Shown here one piece after another: positions 9,679 to 18,396 of a DNA stretch of 64,000 bases. Under the pieces are notes generated by a model, which worked only from the letters and a program-made list of their open reading frames with translations, was not told where the DNA came from and ran no database searches. The translations under genes were made by a program, and so were the position numbers. The stretch comes from Pseudomonas sp. P818 (GTDB lineage: Bacteria > Pseudomonadota > Gammaproteobacteria > Pseudomonadales > Pseudomonadaceae): contig NZ_ATKM01000004.1 in NCBI RefSeq assembly GCF_000418555.1, positions 1-64,000 on the forward strand, given 5' to 3'. The first letter of the stretch is position 1. The number at the start of each line of letters is the position of its first letter.

Positions 9679-10863
9679 ATGTCCCGCGTGAACCTGGCGA
9701 TCATCGGTGGTGGGTTGGTGGGCGCCAGCCTGGCGCTGGCCCTGCAGGACACTGCGCGTCAGCGCGGCTGGCGCATTGCCCTGATCGAACCCTTCGCCCC
9801 GGGCAGCGAATACCAGCCCAGCTATGATGCCCGCTCCACCGCGCTGTCCTACGGCAGCCGGCTGATCTACGAGCGCCTCGGCCTGTGGCAGCGCATCGCC
9901 CAGCGTGCCGAGCCGATTCAGCAGATTCATGTATCCGACCGCGGCCGTTTCGGCGCCACGCGTCTGCAGGCCATCGAAGAAGGTGTGCCGGCGCTCGGCT
10001 ACGTGGTGGAAAACGCCTGGATCGGCCATTGCCTGTGGCAGGCGCTGGATCAGGACCTGATCGAATGGCGTTGCCCTGCCGAGGTGGTCGCCATGCAGCG
10101 CCAGGGCGACGGCTATCGCCTGACCCTGAATGACGAAACCTGCCTCGACTGCGATCTGGCCGTGCTCGCCGACGGCGGGCGTTCCGCTCTGCGTGAACAG
10201 CTCGGCATCAACGTCAGCAGCAAGCCCTATGGGCAGAGCGCACTGATCGCCAACGTCAGCCCGCTGGAGGCGCATCGTGGTCAGGCTTTCGAGCGCTTCA
10301 CCGATGACGGCCCGATGGCCATGCTGCCGCTGGAAGGTAACCGCTGCGCGCTGGTCTGGACGCGCAGCAACGCCGATGCCGAGCGCCTGTTGCGCGTCAG
10401 CGAAGCACAGTTTCTCGGCGAGCTGCAGCAGGCCTTCGGCTATCGTCTGGGCGCCTTGCAGCAGGTCGGTGCACGGCACCTCTATCCGCTCAGCCTGGTC
10501 GAGGCGCAGGAGCAGGTGCGGGCGCATCTGGTGGTGCTGGGCAATGCCGCGCACAGCCTGCACCCCATCGCAGGCCAGGGCTACAACCTGTCGCTGCGCG
10601 ATACCCTGGCGCTGGCTGAAGTGTTGATCGCCAGCGAGGCGCCACTGGGCGATTTCGCCACGCTGCAGCGCTATCGGCAGCGGCAGCAGCTCGATCAGCA
10701 AATGACCGTCGGTTTCTCCGACCAGGTGACGCGCCTGTTCAGCAACGCCCAGCCGCTGTTGGCTGCCGGGCGTAATCTGGGCTTGCTCGGCCTCGACCTG
10801 TTGCCGCCGGCCAAGCGCTGGTTCGCCCGGCAGGCAATGGGCATGGGTACGCGAAGTCTGTGA
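9679..10863 (+). CDS. ubiH: Ubiquinone biosynthesis hydroxylase UbiH
   Basis: This 394-residue FAD monooxygenase hydroxylates the ring of the ubiquinone precursor 2-octaprenyl-6-methoxyphenol. It shows the dinucleotide-binding start LAIIGGGLVGASLALAL, the motif YDARSTALSYGS, a central DLAVLADGG segment (the conserved DG) and the C-terminal GNAAHSLHPIAGQGYNLSL. It starts 4 bases after pepP and is followed within 20 bases by a paralogue. The protein is probably peripheral to the inner membrane in the Ubi complex. Confidence 0.93.
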   Translation: MSRVNLAIIGGGLVGASLALALQDTARQRGWRIALIEPFAPGSEYQPSYDARSTALSYGSRLIYERLGLWQRIAQRAEPIQQIHVSDRGRFGATRLQAIEEGVPALGYVVENAWIGHCLWQALDQDLIEWRCPAEVVAMQRQGDGYRLTLNDETCLDCDLAVLADGGRSALREQLGINVSSKPYGQSALIANVSPLEAHRGQAFERFTDDGPMAMLPLEGNRCALVWTRSNADAERLLRVSEAQFLGELQQAFGYRLGALQQVGARHLYPLSLVEAQEQVRAHLVVLGNAAHSLHPIAGQGYNLSLRDTLALAEVLIASEAPLGDFATLQRYRQRQQLDQQMTVGFSDQVTRLFSNAQPLLAAGRNLGLLGLDLLPPAKRWFARQAMGMGTRSL

Positions 10864-10879
10864 CAGCCAAGGAATGAAT

Positions 10880-12097
10880 ATGCGAGCGGATCTGATCATC
10901 GTCGGCGCCGGAATGGTCGGCAGCACCCTGGCCCTGGCGCTCGAGCACAGCGGCCTGGATATCCTGGTGGTCGATGGCGGCCCGCTCAGCGTATCGCCCT
11001 TTGCGGCGCAGGCGCCGTTCGAGCCGCGCGTCAGCGCTCTGTCGATGGCCAGCCAGCGCATTCTCGAGCGCCTCGGCGCCTGGCCAGGTATCGCCGCACG
11101 GCGCGCCTGCCCTTATGGCGAGATGCGCGTGTGGGACGGCTCCGGTACCGGCAGCATCCACTTCGCCGCCGCCAGCGTGCATGCCGAGACGCTGGGGCAC
11201 ATCGTCGAGAACCGCGTGGTGCAGGATGCCCTGCTCGAGCGCCTGCATGACAGCCAGATCGGCCTGTTGCCGGGCGCACGCCTGGAGCAGTTGCGCCGCA
11301 GCGGTGACGACTGGCTGCTGACCCTCACCGACGGTCGTCAGCTGCGCGCGCCGCTGTTGGTGGCAGCCGATGGCGGCAACTCCGCGGTGCGGCGTCTGGC
11401 CGGCTGTGCCACCCGTGAATGGGATTATCTGCATCACGCCATCGTCACCAGCGTACGCTGCGAGCGCCCGCACCAGGCTACTGCCTGGCAGCGCTTCACC
11501 GATGACGGGCCGCTGGCTTTCCTGCCACTGGCAGGGCCGGCTGGCGAGCACTGGTGTTCGATCGTCTGGTCCACCGTGCCGGTCGAGGCCGAGCGGCTGA
11601 TGGCGCTGGACGATGAGGCCTTCTGCGCCGAGTTGGGCAAGGCCTTCGAGCATCGCCTCGGCAAGGTGCTGCATGCCGACCGCCGCCTGTGCATCCCGTT
11701 GCGCCAGCGTCATGCCAAACGTTATGTGGAGCCGGGGCTGGCGCTGATCGGCGATGCCGCGCACACCATCCACCCGCTGGCGGGGCAGGGCGTCAACCTG
11801 GGTTTGCTCGATGCCGCGGTGCTCGCCGAGGTGCTGCTGCACGCCGTCGAGCGTGGCGAGAGCCTGAGCGAAGAGCGCGTGCTGAGTCGTTTCGAGCGTC
11901 GGCGCATGCCGCACAACCTGGCGATGATGGCGGCGATGGAAGGCTTTCAGCGTCTGTTCCAGGCGGACCCGTTGCCGCTGCGCCTGCTGCGCAACATCGG
12001 CCTCGATCTGGTCGATGGCCAGGCCGAAGCCAAGGCGCTGTTCGTGCGTCAGGCGCTGGGGTTGTCGGGCGATTTGCCGACGCTTGCCCGGGCGTGA
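10880..12097 (+). CDS. ubiI: FAD-dependent ubiquinone hydroxylase (UbiI/VisC type)
   Basis: This 405-residue paralogue of UbiH has GxGxxG in LIIVGAGMVGSTLALAL, EPRVSALSMAS, VAADGGNSAVRRLAG and GDAAHTIHPLAGQGVNLGL. Members of this branch hydroxylate C5 of the ubiquinone ring; UbiF-like annotation is also common, and the sequence alone does not settle which ring position is used. An ATG two codons earlier (10874) exists, but AAGGA at 10869-10873 fits the start at 10880 better. It closes the pepP-ubiH-ubiI run. Confidence 0.88.
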   Translation: MRADLIIVGAGMVGSTLALALEHSGLDILVVDGGPLSVSPFAAQAPFEPRVSALSMASQRILERLGAWPGIAARRACPYGEMRVWDGSGTGSIHFAAASVHAETLGHIVENRVVQDALLERLHDSQIGLLPGARLEQLRRSGDDWLLTLTDGRQLRAPLLVAADGGNSAVRRLAGCATREWDYLHHAIVTSVRCERPHQATAWQRFTDDGPLAFLPLAGPAGEHWCSIVWSTVPVEAERLMALDDEAFCAELGKAFEHRLGKVLHADRRLCIPLRQRHAKRYVEPGLALIGDAAHTIHPLAGQGVNLGLLDAAVLAEVLLHAVERGESLSEERVLSRFERRRMPHNLAMMAAMEGFQRLFQADPLPLRLLRNIGLDLVDGQAEAKALFVRQALGLSGDLPTLARA

Positions 12098-12180
12098 CGG
12101 CAGAGCATGGTCGCGTTTTGCGCAGATAAAAATGCCTTGTAACAACTGGCCATTCCTACAACGAAGGTTTCGTTGAGAAG

Positions 12181-12199
12181 GCAAATAACATTCACTACT
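12181..12199. promoter_or_regulatory. Possible Fur box before the iron-binding gene
   Basis: The 19 bases GCAAATAACATTCACTACT match the Fur consensus (GATAATGATAATCATTATC) at 11 of 19 positions by hand alignment. They lie 39 bases before the start of the ferric-binding protein gene. A separate perfect palindrome, AACGAA-GGT-TTCGTT, lies at 12160-12174 and may end the upstream operon. The assignment fits the gene's role but the match is modest. Confidence 0.35.
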
Positions 12200-12237
12200 A
12201 TTCAGCCACTTTGCTAATCCACAAGAGGCTGGTCCCC

Positions 12238-13239
12238 ATGAAGGCTCGCAACGCACTGCTCGCTGCATTCACTCTCAGCACCCTGGCTACTGCCGTGCAG
12301 GCTGCTGATGAGGTGGTGGTTTACTCTGCCCGTATCGACGAGCTGATCAAGCCGGTGTTCGATGCCTACACCGAGAAAACCGGGGTCAAGGTGAAGTTCA
12401 TCACCGACAAGGAAGCCCCGCTGATCGCCCGCCTCAAGGCCGAAGGTGCCAACACCCCGGCCGACCTGCTGATCACCGTCGACGCCGGCAATCTCTGGCA
12501 GGCCGAGCAGGAAGGCGTGCTGCAGCCGACCAAGTCCGACGTGATCGACGCCAACATTCCCGCTCAGTACCGCTCCAGCACTGACAGCTGGACTGGCCTG
12601 TCGCTGCGCGCGCGGACCATCTTCTACTCCACCGAGCGCGTCAAGCCGGAAGAGCTGTCCACATACGAAGCCCTGGCCGACAAGAACTGGGAAGGCCGCC
12701 TGTGCCTGCGCACCAGCAAGAAGGTCTACAACCAGTCGCTGACCGCCACCCTGATCGAAGCCCACGGCGCCGAGAAGACCGAAGAAATCGTCAAGGGGTG
12801 GGTCAACAACCTGGCCACCGACGTGTTCCCGGATGACACTGCGTTGCTGCAGGCCATCGACGCTGGCCAGTGCGACGTGGGGATCACCAACACCTATTAC
12901 TACGGCCGCCTGCACAAGCAGCAGCCGGACCTGAAGGTCAAGCCGTTCTGGCCGAACCAGAACGACCGTGGCGTGCACGTCAACCTGGCCGGTGCCGGCG
13001 TGACCAAGCATGCACCGCATGCCGAGCAGGCCAAGAAGCTGCTGGAGTGGATGACCACCCCGGAAGCGCAGAGCATCTTCGCTGGCGTCAACCAGGAGTT
13101 CCCGGCCAACCCGGCGGTTGCACCGTCCGAGGAAGTGGCTGCCTGGGGCACCTTCAAGGCCGACTCGGTTGCTACCGAAGTGGCGGGCAAGCGTCAGGCT
13201 GAAGCCACCATGCTGATGGATCGCGCTGGCTGGCAGTGA
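12238..13239 (+). CDS. Periplasmic ferric iron-binding protein (FutA/AfuA-like)
   Basis: This 333-residue extracellular solute-binding protein has a signal peptide ([22 protein letters not shown]). The mature start [20 protein letters not shown] is typical of ferric-binding proteins, as is the double-tyrosine iron site [12 protein letters not shown] near residue 220. It would deliver Fe3+ to the permease encoded downstream. The start at 12238 begins the signal peptide; an earlier in-frame start adds residues that do not fit. A heptamer repeat array and a terminator-like hairpin separate it from the permease gene. Confidence 0.92.
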   Translation: MKARNALLAAFTLSTLATAVQAADEVVVYSARIDELIKPVFDAYTEKTGVKVKFITDKEAPLIARLKAEGANTPADLLITVDAGNLWQAEQEGVLQPTKSDVIDANIPAQYRSSTDSWTGLSLRARTIFYSTERVKPEELSTYEALADKNWEGRLCLRTSKKVYNQSLTATLIEAHGAEKTEEIVKGWVNNLATDVFPDDTALLQAIDAGQCDVGITNTYYYGRLHKQQPDLKVKPFWPNQNDRGVHVNLAGAGVTKHAPHAEQAKKLLEWMTTPEAQSIFAGVNQEFPANPAVAPSEEVAAWGTFKADSVATEVAGKRQAEATMLMDRAGWQ

Positions 13240-13243
13240 AGCG

Positions 13244-13320
13244 GCTACAGGCTACAGGCTGCAGGCCGCAAGCTTTAAGGCTGAAGCCTGAAGCTTGCAG
13301 CTTGCAGCCTCCGGCTGTTT
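13244..13320 (+). repeat. Eleven-unit degenerate heptamer array
   Basis: Beginning 4 bases after the stop codon of the iron-binding gene, eleven consecutive 7-bp units all begin GC or GG (GCTACAG twice, GCTGCAG, GCCGCAA, GCTTTAA, GGCTGAA, GCCTGAA, GCTTGCA twice, GCCTCCG, GCTGTTT). The middle of the array is also an imperfect palindrome centred near 13282. No reading frame of note uses it. It may form an alternative RNA structure in the mRNA between binding protein and permease. Confidence 0.7.
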
Positions 13321-13326
13321 TACTTC

Positions 13327-13350
13327 GACGCCCCGCCTAGCCGGGGCGTC
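13327..13350 (+). terminator. GC-rich hairpin between iron-transport genes
   Basis: GACGCCCCG (13327-13335), a 6-base loop and CGGGGCGTC (13342-13350) form a perfect 9-bp stem. The following bases (GTCATTTG) are not a strong U-run, so it may stabilise or attenuate the upstream transcript rather than fully terminate it. Confidence 0.5.
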
Positions 13351-13376
13351 GTCATTTGCGTAGTCGAGGAATCCGC

Positions 13377-14993
13377 GTGCCGCATCCCGTCCAGCGTCGC
13401 TGGTACCCCATCGTCCTTGCCGTTGCCGCCCTGGTACTGATGCCACTATCGGTTCTGTTGTTGAGCTGGCATGAGGTCGATCAGCAGATCTGGACGCATC
13501 TGTGGCAGACGCAGATGACTCGGCTGATCGGCAACACCGTGACTCTGGTGCTTGGCGTTGGTGTAGGTGTGACGCTGCTGGGCGTCAGCCTGGCCTGGCT
13601 GACCAGTCTCTGCGAGTTCCCCGGTCGGCGCTGGCTGGACTGGGCGCTGATGCTGCCCTTCGCCATTCCCGCCTATGTGCTGGCCTTCGTCTTCGTCGGC
13701 CTGCTGGACTTCGCCGGCCCGGTGCAGACGCTGCTGCGCGAATGGTTCGGCAGCGGCTTTCGTTTGCCCCGCGTGCGTTCCACTGGCGGCGTCATCATCG
13801 TTCTGGTGCTGGTGTTCTACCCCTATGTCTACCTGCTCGCCCGCGGCGCGTTCCTGGCCCAGGGCAAGGGCTTGATGGAGGCGGCGCGGGTGCTCGGGCA
13901 GAGCCCCTGGCAGGCCTTCTGGCGTGTGGCGCTGCCGATGGCACGCCCGGCTATCGGTGCCGGTCTGGCACTGGCGATCATGGAAACCCTGGCCGATTTC
14001 GGCGCGGTATCGGTGTTCAATTTCGATACCTTCACCACCGCGATCTACAAGACCTGGTACAGCTTCTACAGCCTGACCAGTGCAACCCAGCTGGCCAGCC
14101 TGCTGCTGCTGGCTGTGGCGCTGGTGCTCTACGGCGAGCGTCGCGCCCGTGGCGCAGCACGGCCGGCCAACGAGCGGCCACGCGGCAAGGCGCTGTACCA
14201 CCTGCACGGCTGGAAGGCCTTCGCCGCCAGCGCCTGGTGCGGCCTGGTGTTCGCCTGCGCCTTCGTCATTCCGTTGCTGCAGTTGCTGGCCTGGTTCTGG
14301 CAGCGCGGCCGCTTCGATCTCGACGAGCGTTATGCCGGGTTGATCCTGCACACCCTCTATCTGGGCGGCATGGCGGCGCTGATCACCGTCAGCGCGGCCA
14401 TGCTGCTGGCCTTCGCCCGCCGACAGGCGCCGACGCGCGGTGTGCGTCTTGGCGTCGCGCTGGGCAACCTGGGCTACGCGCTGCCGGGTTCGGTGCTGGC
14501 GGTGGCGATCATGCTGGCGTTCAGCTTTCTCGACCGCGAGCTGGTGATTCCGCTGTCCACGGCACTGGGCGGTGCTGGCAAACCGCTGCTGATGGGCAGC
14601 CTGACGGCGCTGCTGGTGGCCTACCTGATCCGCTTCATGGCGGTGGCGTTCGGGCCGCTGGAAACCAGCCTGGCGCGGATCCGCCCGTCGCTGCCGGAAG
14701 CCTCGCGCAGCCTGGGCGTTGGCGGCCTTGGCCTGTTCTTCAAGGTCTACCTGCCGCTGCTGCTGCCGGGCACCCTGTCCGCCGCGCTGCTGGTATTCGT
14801 CGATGTGCTCAAGGAGATGCCGGCGACCCTGCTGATGCGGCCGTTCGGCTGGGACACGCTGTCGGTACGCGTATTCGAAATGACCAGCGAAGGCGAGTGG
14901 GCGCGCGCCTCGCTGCCGGCGCTGACCCTGGTGCTGGTCGGTCTGTTACCGGTGATTCTGCTGATCCGCCGCTCGGCCCGTGGTTTCGGTTGA
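13377..14993 (+). CDS. Iron(III) ABC transporter permease (FbpB/AfuB type)
   Basis: This 538-residue inner-membrane permease has two homologous halves, each with about six membrane segments. Each half carries an EAA loop that docks the ATPase: EAARVLGQSPWQAFWRVALP near residue 180 and EASRSLGVGGLGLFFKVYLP near residue 440. I chose the GTG at 13377 because GAGGA lies 6 bases upstream; an in-frame TTG lies at 13356. No ATP-binding subunit gene is adjacent or elsewhere in the window, so the transporter must borrow an ATPase encoded elsewhere. Confidence 0.9.
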   Translation: MPHPVQRRWYPIVLAVAALVLMPLSVLLLSWHEVDQQIWTHLWQTQMTRLIGNTVTLVLGVGVGVTLLGVSLAWLTSLCEFPGRRWLDWALMLPFAIPAYVLAFVFVGLLDFAGPVQTLLREWFGSGFRLPRVRSTGGVIIVLVLVFYPYVYLLARGAFLAQGKGLMEAARVLGQSPWQAFWRVALPMARPAIGAGLALAIMETLADFGAVSVFNFDTFTTAIYKTWYSFYSLTSATQLASLLLLAVALVLYGERRARGAARPANERPRGKALYHLHGWKAFAASAWCGLVFACAFVIPLLQLLAWFWQRGRFDLDERYAGLILHTLYLGGMAALITVSAAMLLAFARRQAPTRGVRLGVALGNLGYALPGSVLAVAIMLAFSFLDRELVIPLSTALGGAGKPLLMGSLTALLVAYLIRFMAVAFGPLETSLARIRPSLPEASRSLGVGGLGLFFKVYLPLLLPGTLSAALLVFVDVLKEMPATLLMRPFGWDTLSVRVFEMTSEGEWARASLPALTLVLVGLLPVILLIRRSARGFG

Positions 14994-15006
14994 TCAATGC
15001 CAGGCT

Positions 15007-15061
15007 GTAGGGCGGGTGCAACCCGCCAGTGTTGGGGCATGGCGGGGTGCACCCGCCCTAC
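15007..15061. repeat. Paired REP element, GTAGGGCGGG type
   Basis: GTAGGGCGGGTGCAACCCGCC and its inverted partner ending GGTGCACCCGCCCTAC form a long imperfect palindrome. This is the paired REP (BIME/REPIN) arrangement of Pseudomonas. It lies between the iron permease and gcvT. Confidence 0.85.
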
Positions 15062-15142
15062 GACCTGAAGCCAGGATGACCCCCCGGACGCATGCGGCTA
15101 CAATGCGCGCCATTCGCGAGCCGGGTGACCCGGCAAGATTCA

Positions 15143-15267
15143 TCTAGAAGCGTTGCCGAGGCCGCCAGTGCAAGGCGCAGACAGGCGAGAAAGCGGAATG
15201 TGCTTTTGCACATGAGCATTTCGAGTCTGGCTGCAACGCAGCAATGGCAACGCAGGTAGCTTCTAGG
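15143..15267 (-). repeat. Hairpin repeat element, copy 2
   Basis: This is an inverted, diverged copy of the element at 7489-7614. Terminal repeats are TCTAGAAGC and GCTTCTAGG. The central hairpin reads ATGTGC-TTTT-GCACAT at 15198-15213 on the plus strand. The position and arm lengths match copy 1, but the bases differ in a compensating manner. The element ends about 40 bases before gcvT and may lie in its leader. Confidence 0.75.
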
Positions 15268-15306
15268 GGTCTGAATCGCTTCGCCAAGCCCGGAAGGAGA
15301 TAACCC

Positions 15307-16404
15307 ATGGGACAGCGCACCCCCCTCTATGACCTGCACCTGGCGCTGGGGGCCAAGATGGTGGACTTCGGCGGCTGGGACATGCCGCTGCATTACGGTT
15401 CGCAAGTGGAGGAGCACCATCAGGTGCGCCGCGATTGCGGCGTGTTCGACGTCTCGCACATGTGCGTGGTGGACCTGAGTGGCAGCCAGGCGCAGGCCTA
15501 CCTGCAGCGTCTGCTGGCCAACGACGTGGCGCGCCTGGAGAGCCCCGGCAAGGCGCTGTACAGCGCCATGCTCAACGAGCAGGGCGGGGTGATCGACGAC
15601 TTGATCGTCTATCTCACCGGCTCCTCTTCCCAGGAGCAGGGTTACCGTCTGGTGGTCAACGCCGGTACGCGTGACAAGGACCTGGCGTGGATGCACGCTC
15701 AGGCGGGCGATTTCGATGTGCAGCTGAGCGAGCGCCGCGACCTGGCCATGCTTGCCATTCAGGGGCCGAAGGCCCGCTCACGCGTCGCCGAGTTGCTGAC
15801 CCAGGCACGTGCCGCGCTGATCCACGAACTCAAGCCGTTCCAAGGGCTGGCCGAAGGCGACTGGTTCATCGCTCGCACCGGCTATACCGGCGAAGATGGC
15901 CTGGAGATCGTGCTGCCGGTGACCGAGGTGGTGTCTTTTCTCAACGACCTGGTCGGGGCCGGTATCTCGCCCATCGGGCTCGGCGCCCGAGATACCTTGC
16001 GTCTCGAGGCAGGCATGAATCTCTACGGCCAGGACATGGACGAGCAGGTCAGCCCGCTGGCCGCCAACATGGCCTGGACCATCGCCTGGGAGCCAGCTGC
16101 GCGCGACTTCATCGGCCGCCCGGCGCTGGAGGCGCAGCGCGCTGCCGGTTGCCCGAGCAAACTGGTTGGCCTGGTGCTGGAAGAGCGCGGTGTGCTGCGC
16201 GCACATCAGGTGGTGCGTGTAGATGGCATCGGCGAGGGTGAGATCACCAGTGGCAGCTTCTCGCCGACGCTGAACAAATCCATCGCGCTGGCGCGGGTGC
16301 CGGCAGCGACCGGGGACCGTGCCGAGGTGGAAATCCGCGGCAAGTGGTACCCGGTGCGGGTTGTTAGGCCAGGTTTTGTGCGTAACGGCAAAACCCTTAT
16401 CTGA
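15307..16404 (+). CDS. gcvT: Glycine cleavage system aminomethyltransferase (T protein)
   Basis: This 365-residue folate enzyme takes the aminomethyl group from lipoyl-GcvH and gives methylene-tetrahydrofolate plus ammonia. Typical phrases are [42 protein letters not shown] and [21 protein letters not shown] near-ideal ribosome site (AAGGAGA) precedes the ATG. It is followed by gcvH, but gcvP and lpd are not in the window. No glycine riboswitch was recognised upstream. Confidence 0.95.
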   Translation: MGQRTPLYDLHLALGAKMVDFGGWDMPLHYGSQVEEHHQVRRDCGVFDVSHMCVVDLSGSQAQAYLQRLLANDVARLESPGKALYSAMLNEQGGVIDDLIVYLTGSSSQEQGYRLVVNAGTRDKDLAWMHAQAGDFDVQLSERRDLAMLAIQGPKARSRVAELLTQARAALIHELKPFQGLAEGDWFIARTGYTGEDGLEIVLPVTEVVSFLNDLVGAGISPIGLGARDTLRLEAGMNLYGQDMDEQVSPLAANMAWTIAWEPAARDFIGRPALEAQRAAGCPSKLVGLVLEERGVLRAHQVVRVDGIGEGEITSGSFSPTLNKSIALARVPAATGDRAEVEIRGKWYPVRVVRPGFVRNGKTLI

Positions 16405-16499
16405 ATCTTTTTGGTCGCGGCGCTGGCTTCCCCTCCTGCCGCGGCCTGCTAAATTGTCCTGACGGCCCACCTGCCGTCATCGCTTACGAGGAAAGACAC

Positions 16500-16889
16500 A
16501 TGAGCAATATCCCCGCCGATCTGCGTTATGCCGCCAGCCACGAGTGGGCTCGTCTGGAGGCTGACGGTAGCGTGACCGTGGGCATTTCCGACCACGCCCA
16601 GGAAGCCCTCGGCGACGTGGTGTTCATCGAGCTGCCGGAAGTCGGCAAGCAACTGAATGCCGGCCAGGAAGCTGGTGTGGTGGAGTCGGTCAAGGCCGCA
16701 TCCGACATCTATGCGCCAGTGGGCGGCGAGGTGATCGCCATCAACGAAGCGCTGGCCGACAGCCCGGAAAGCGTCAACAGCGACCCTTATGGCAGCTGGT
16801 TCTTCAAACTCAAGCCGAGCGATGCCAGCGAGCTGGACAAGCTGCTGGACGCTGGCGCCTACCAGGCCGCCGCTGACGCCGACGCCTGA
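16500..16889 (+). CDS. gcvH: Glycine cleavage system H protein
   Basis: This 129-residue lipoyl carrier shuttles the aminomethyl intermediate between the P, T and L proteins. The lipoylated lysine is K65 in [14 protein letters not shown]. The C-terminal phrase [19 protein letters not shown] is typical. An AGGAAAG ribosome site lies just upstream. It ends with a strong terminator, so gcvT-gcvH is a complete two-gene unit here. Confidence 0.95.
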   Translation: MSNIPADLRYAASHEWARLEADGSVTVGISDHAQEALGDVVFIELPEVGKQLNAGQEAGVVESVKAASDIYAPVGGEVIAINEALADSPESVNSDPYGSWFFKLKPSDASELDKLLDAGAYQAAADADA

Positions 16890-16908
16890 TTCTCTGGCTT
16901 CGACCCGG

Positions 16909-16932
16909 AAACCCGCCAAGGCGGGTTTCTGC
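16909..16932 (+). terminator. Terminator after gcvH
   Basis: AAACCCGCC (16909-16917), a 2-base loop and GGCGGGTTT (16920-16928) followed by CTGCG form a strong hairpin ending in Ts. It lies 20 bases after the gcvH stop. Confidence 0.8.
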
Positions 16933-17013
16933 GTTTCTGGGCTCCGCTAATGAATTCGCATGTAGGGCGTCAGTGGTGGCCCGTATGTAACCCTGGGAGT
17001 GACGATACCCCGT

Positions 17014-17064
17014 GTGGGAGGCGCTTCAGCGGCGAGCTCTTGTCGCGGCTAAAGCCCCTCCCAC
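17014..17064. repeat. Paired REP element, GTGGGAGG type
   Basis: GTGGGAGGCGCTTCAGCGGC and the inverted CGGCTAAAGCCCCTCCCAC make a paired REP. The 325-base gap between gcvH and the ArsR gene otherwise holds only the gcvH terminator, this REP and the regulator's operator. Confidence 0.85.
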
Positions 17065-17182
17065 GATTTGTGCTGTGCATGCATCGGTTGATTCAGGTAG
17101 GCGCGCTCTTGTAAGGCCCGTTCAATCCCTTCTTTGACCGCTGGTCAGCATGGGTGGCATTTTCATTCAACACAATATATAA

Positions 17183-17199
17183 AAATACATATTGTATTT
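17183..17199. promoter_or_regulatory. Candidate operator of the BigR-type regulator
   Basis: AAATACA-TAT-TGTATTT is a perfect 17-bp palindrome placed 15 bases before the ArsR-family start, in the only strongly AT-rich stretch of the region. BigR-type repressors are known to bind AT-rich palindromes over their own promoter. Autoregulation of the whole cluster is the inference. Confidence 0.65.
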
Positions 17200-17214
17200 A
17201 GTGTAGGTGTTGCA

Positions 17215-17529
17215 ATGGACGAGCCCATCGATATCCAGCAATTGCGTGCCAATGCCGATGCTGCCGGGCAACTGCTCAAGGCGTTGGCCAATCCGGATCG
17301 CCTGCTGCTGCTCTGTCAGCTGTCGCAGGGCGAGCGCAATGTCAGTGAGCTGGAGGCACTGCTCGGCATTCAACAGCCGACGTTGTCGCAACAGCTGGCC
17401 GTGCTGCGTCGCGAGGGGCTGGTGGAGACTCGCCGCGACGGCAAGCAGATCTATTACCGCATCAGCAGCCCGGCGGCGCTGGCAGTCATCGAGACACTCT
17501 ACCGGCTGTTCTGCGAGGGCCAACAATGA
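17215..17529 (+). CDS. ArsR-family transcriptional regulator, BigR/SqrR-like
   Basis: This 104-residue winged-helix repressor has LKALANPDRLLLLCQLSQGE as helix region, VSELEALLGIQQPTLSQQLA as recognition helices and ETRRDGKQIYYRIS as the wing. Two cysteines, C34 and C100, occupy the positions of the sulfur-sensing pair of BigR and SqrR, which form a polysulfide bridge in the presence of persulfides. No metal-site motif of ArsR or SmtB type is seen. It overlaps the next gene by 4 bases and leads a cluster of sulfur-transport-like genes, which supports a persulfide or thiosulfate signal. Confidence 0.85.
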   Translation: MDEPIDIQQLRANADAAGQLLKALANPDRLLLLCQLSQGERNVSELEALLGIQQPTLSQQLAVLRREGLVETRRDGKQIYYRISSPAALAVIETLYRLFCEGQQ

Positions 17530-17960
17530 GCATCGACTGGGCCAGCTTCACGCCCTGGAGCGCGCTGGCGGGCGGCGCACTGATTGGCCTGGCGGCAGCG
17601 CTGTTTGCCCTGCTCAATGGCCGTGTGGCCGGAATCAGTGGGCTGCTCGGCAGCCTGCTGCAGCGTGAGGGCGAAGGGCGAGGTGAAAAAGCGGCTTTTC
17701 TGTTTGGCCTGTTGCTGGCACCGGTGCTCTGGGCGATGTTCGCCGCGTTGCCGCCGGTTCACTTCGACGTCGGCAGCTTCGGCCTGATTCTCGCCGGCCT
17801 GCTGGTGGGTATCGGTACCCGCTATGGCTCGGGCTGCACCAGTGGTCATGGCGTGTGCGGTATTTCCCGCCTGTCGCCGCGTTCGCTGGTGGCCACCTTG
17901 TGCTTCATGGCCACGGGGATCGCTACGGTGTTTGTCCTGCGTCATCTGCTGGGGGGCTGA
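17526..17960 (+). CDS. YeeE/YedE (DUF395) half-transporter, first subunit
   Basis: This 144-residue membrane protein has about four hydrophobic segments and the YeeE/YedE signature [20 protein letters not shown] with two cysteines. Full-length YeeE (TsuA) imports thiosulfate through conserved cysteines. In pseudomonads and BigR clusters the protein is often split in two halves, as here. The gene starts inside the end of the regulator (ATGA overlap) and is followed by its partner after 2 bases, so the two halves should be made together. Confidence 0.88.
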   Translation: MSIDWASFTPWSALAGGALIGLAAALFALLNGRVAGISGLLGSLLQREGEGRGEKAAFLFGLLLAPVLWAMFAALPPVHFDVGSFGLILAGLLVGIGTRYGSGCTSGHGVCGISRLSPRSLVATLCFMATGIATVFVLRHLLGG

Positions 17961-17962
17961 AT

Positions 17963-18382
17963 ATGTCCAGACTGAGCGCATTCATCGCCGGGCTGCTGTT
18001 CGGCCTCGGCCTGCTGCTGGCGGGCATGGCCGATCCGGCCAAGGTGCTGGCGTTTCTCGATCTGGCGGGTAACTGGGACCCATCGCTGGCACTGGTGATG
18101 GCCGGCGCCATTGGGGCGGCTGCGTTACCGCTGAATCTGGCGCAGCGGCGTACCAAGGCGTTGCTCGGCGGCGCCATGCAGTTGCCGACCCGGCGCGATC
18201 TGGATGCCCGACTGGTCGGCGGTAGTCTGCTGTTCGGTGTCGGTTGGGGCATCGCCGGCATCTGTCCGGGGCCGGCGCTGGCCATTCTGCTGACTGGGCA
18301 CTGGCAGGCACTGCTGTTCGTCGCCGCGATGCTCGCCGGCATGCTGATCTTTACCGCGCTGGAAGGCCGGCGCGGGCGTTGA
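17963..18382 (+). CDS. YeeE/YedE (DUF395) half-transporter, second subunit
   Basis: This 139-residue partner of the preceding gene has four hydrophobic segments and the matching half-motif FGVGWGIAGICPGPALA with one cysteine. The N-terminus SAFIAGLLFGLGLLLAGMADPAKVLAFLDL is typical of the second half. Together the two would form a sulfur-compound channel in the inner membrane. The start at 17963 begins just after the previous stop. Confidence 0.88.
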   Translation: MSRLSAFIAGLLFGLGLLLAGMADPAKVLAFLDLAGNWDPSLALVMAGAIGAAALPLNLAQRRTKALLGGAMQLPTRRDLDARLVGGSLLFGVGWGIAGICPGPALAILLTGHWQALLFVAAMLAGMLIFTALEGRRGR

Positions 18383-18396
18383 CCTGGAGAACCTCG

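Noticed and set aside
14994..15306. A glycine riboswitch upstream of gcvT
   Set aside because: The leader is filled by a REP pair and the hairpin repeat element; none of the conserved glycine-riboswitch core was seen.
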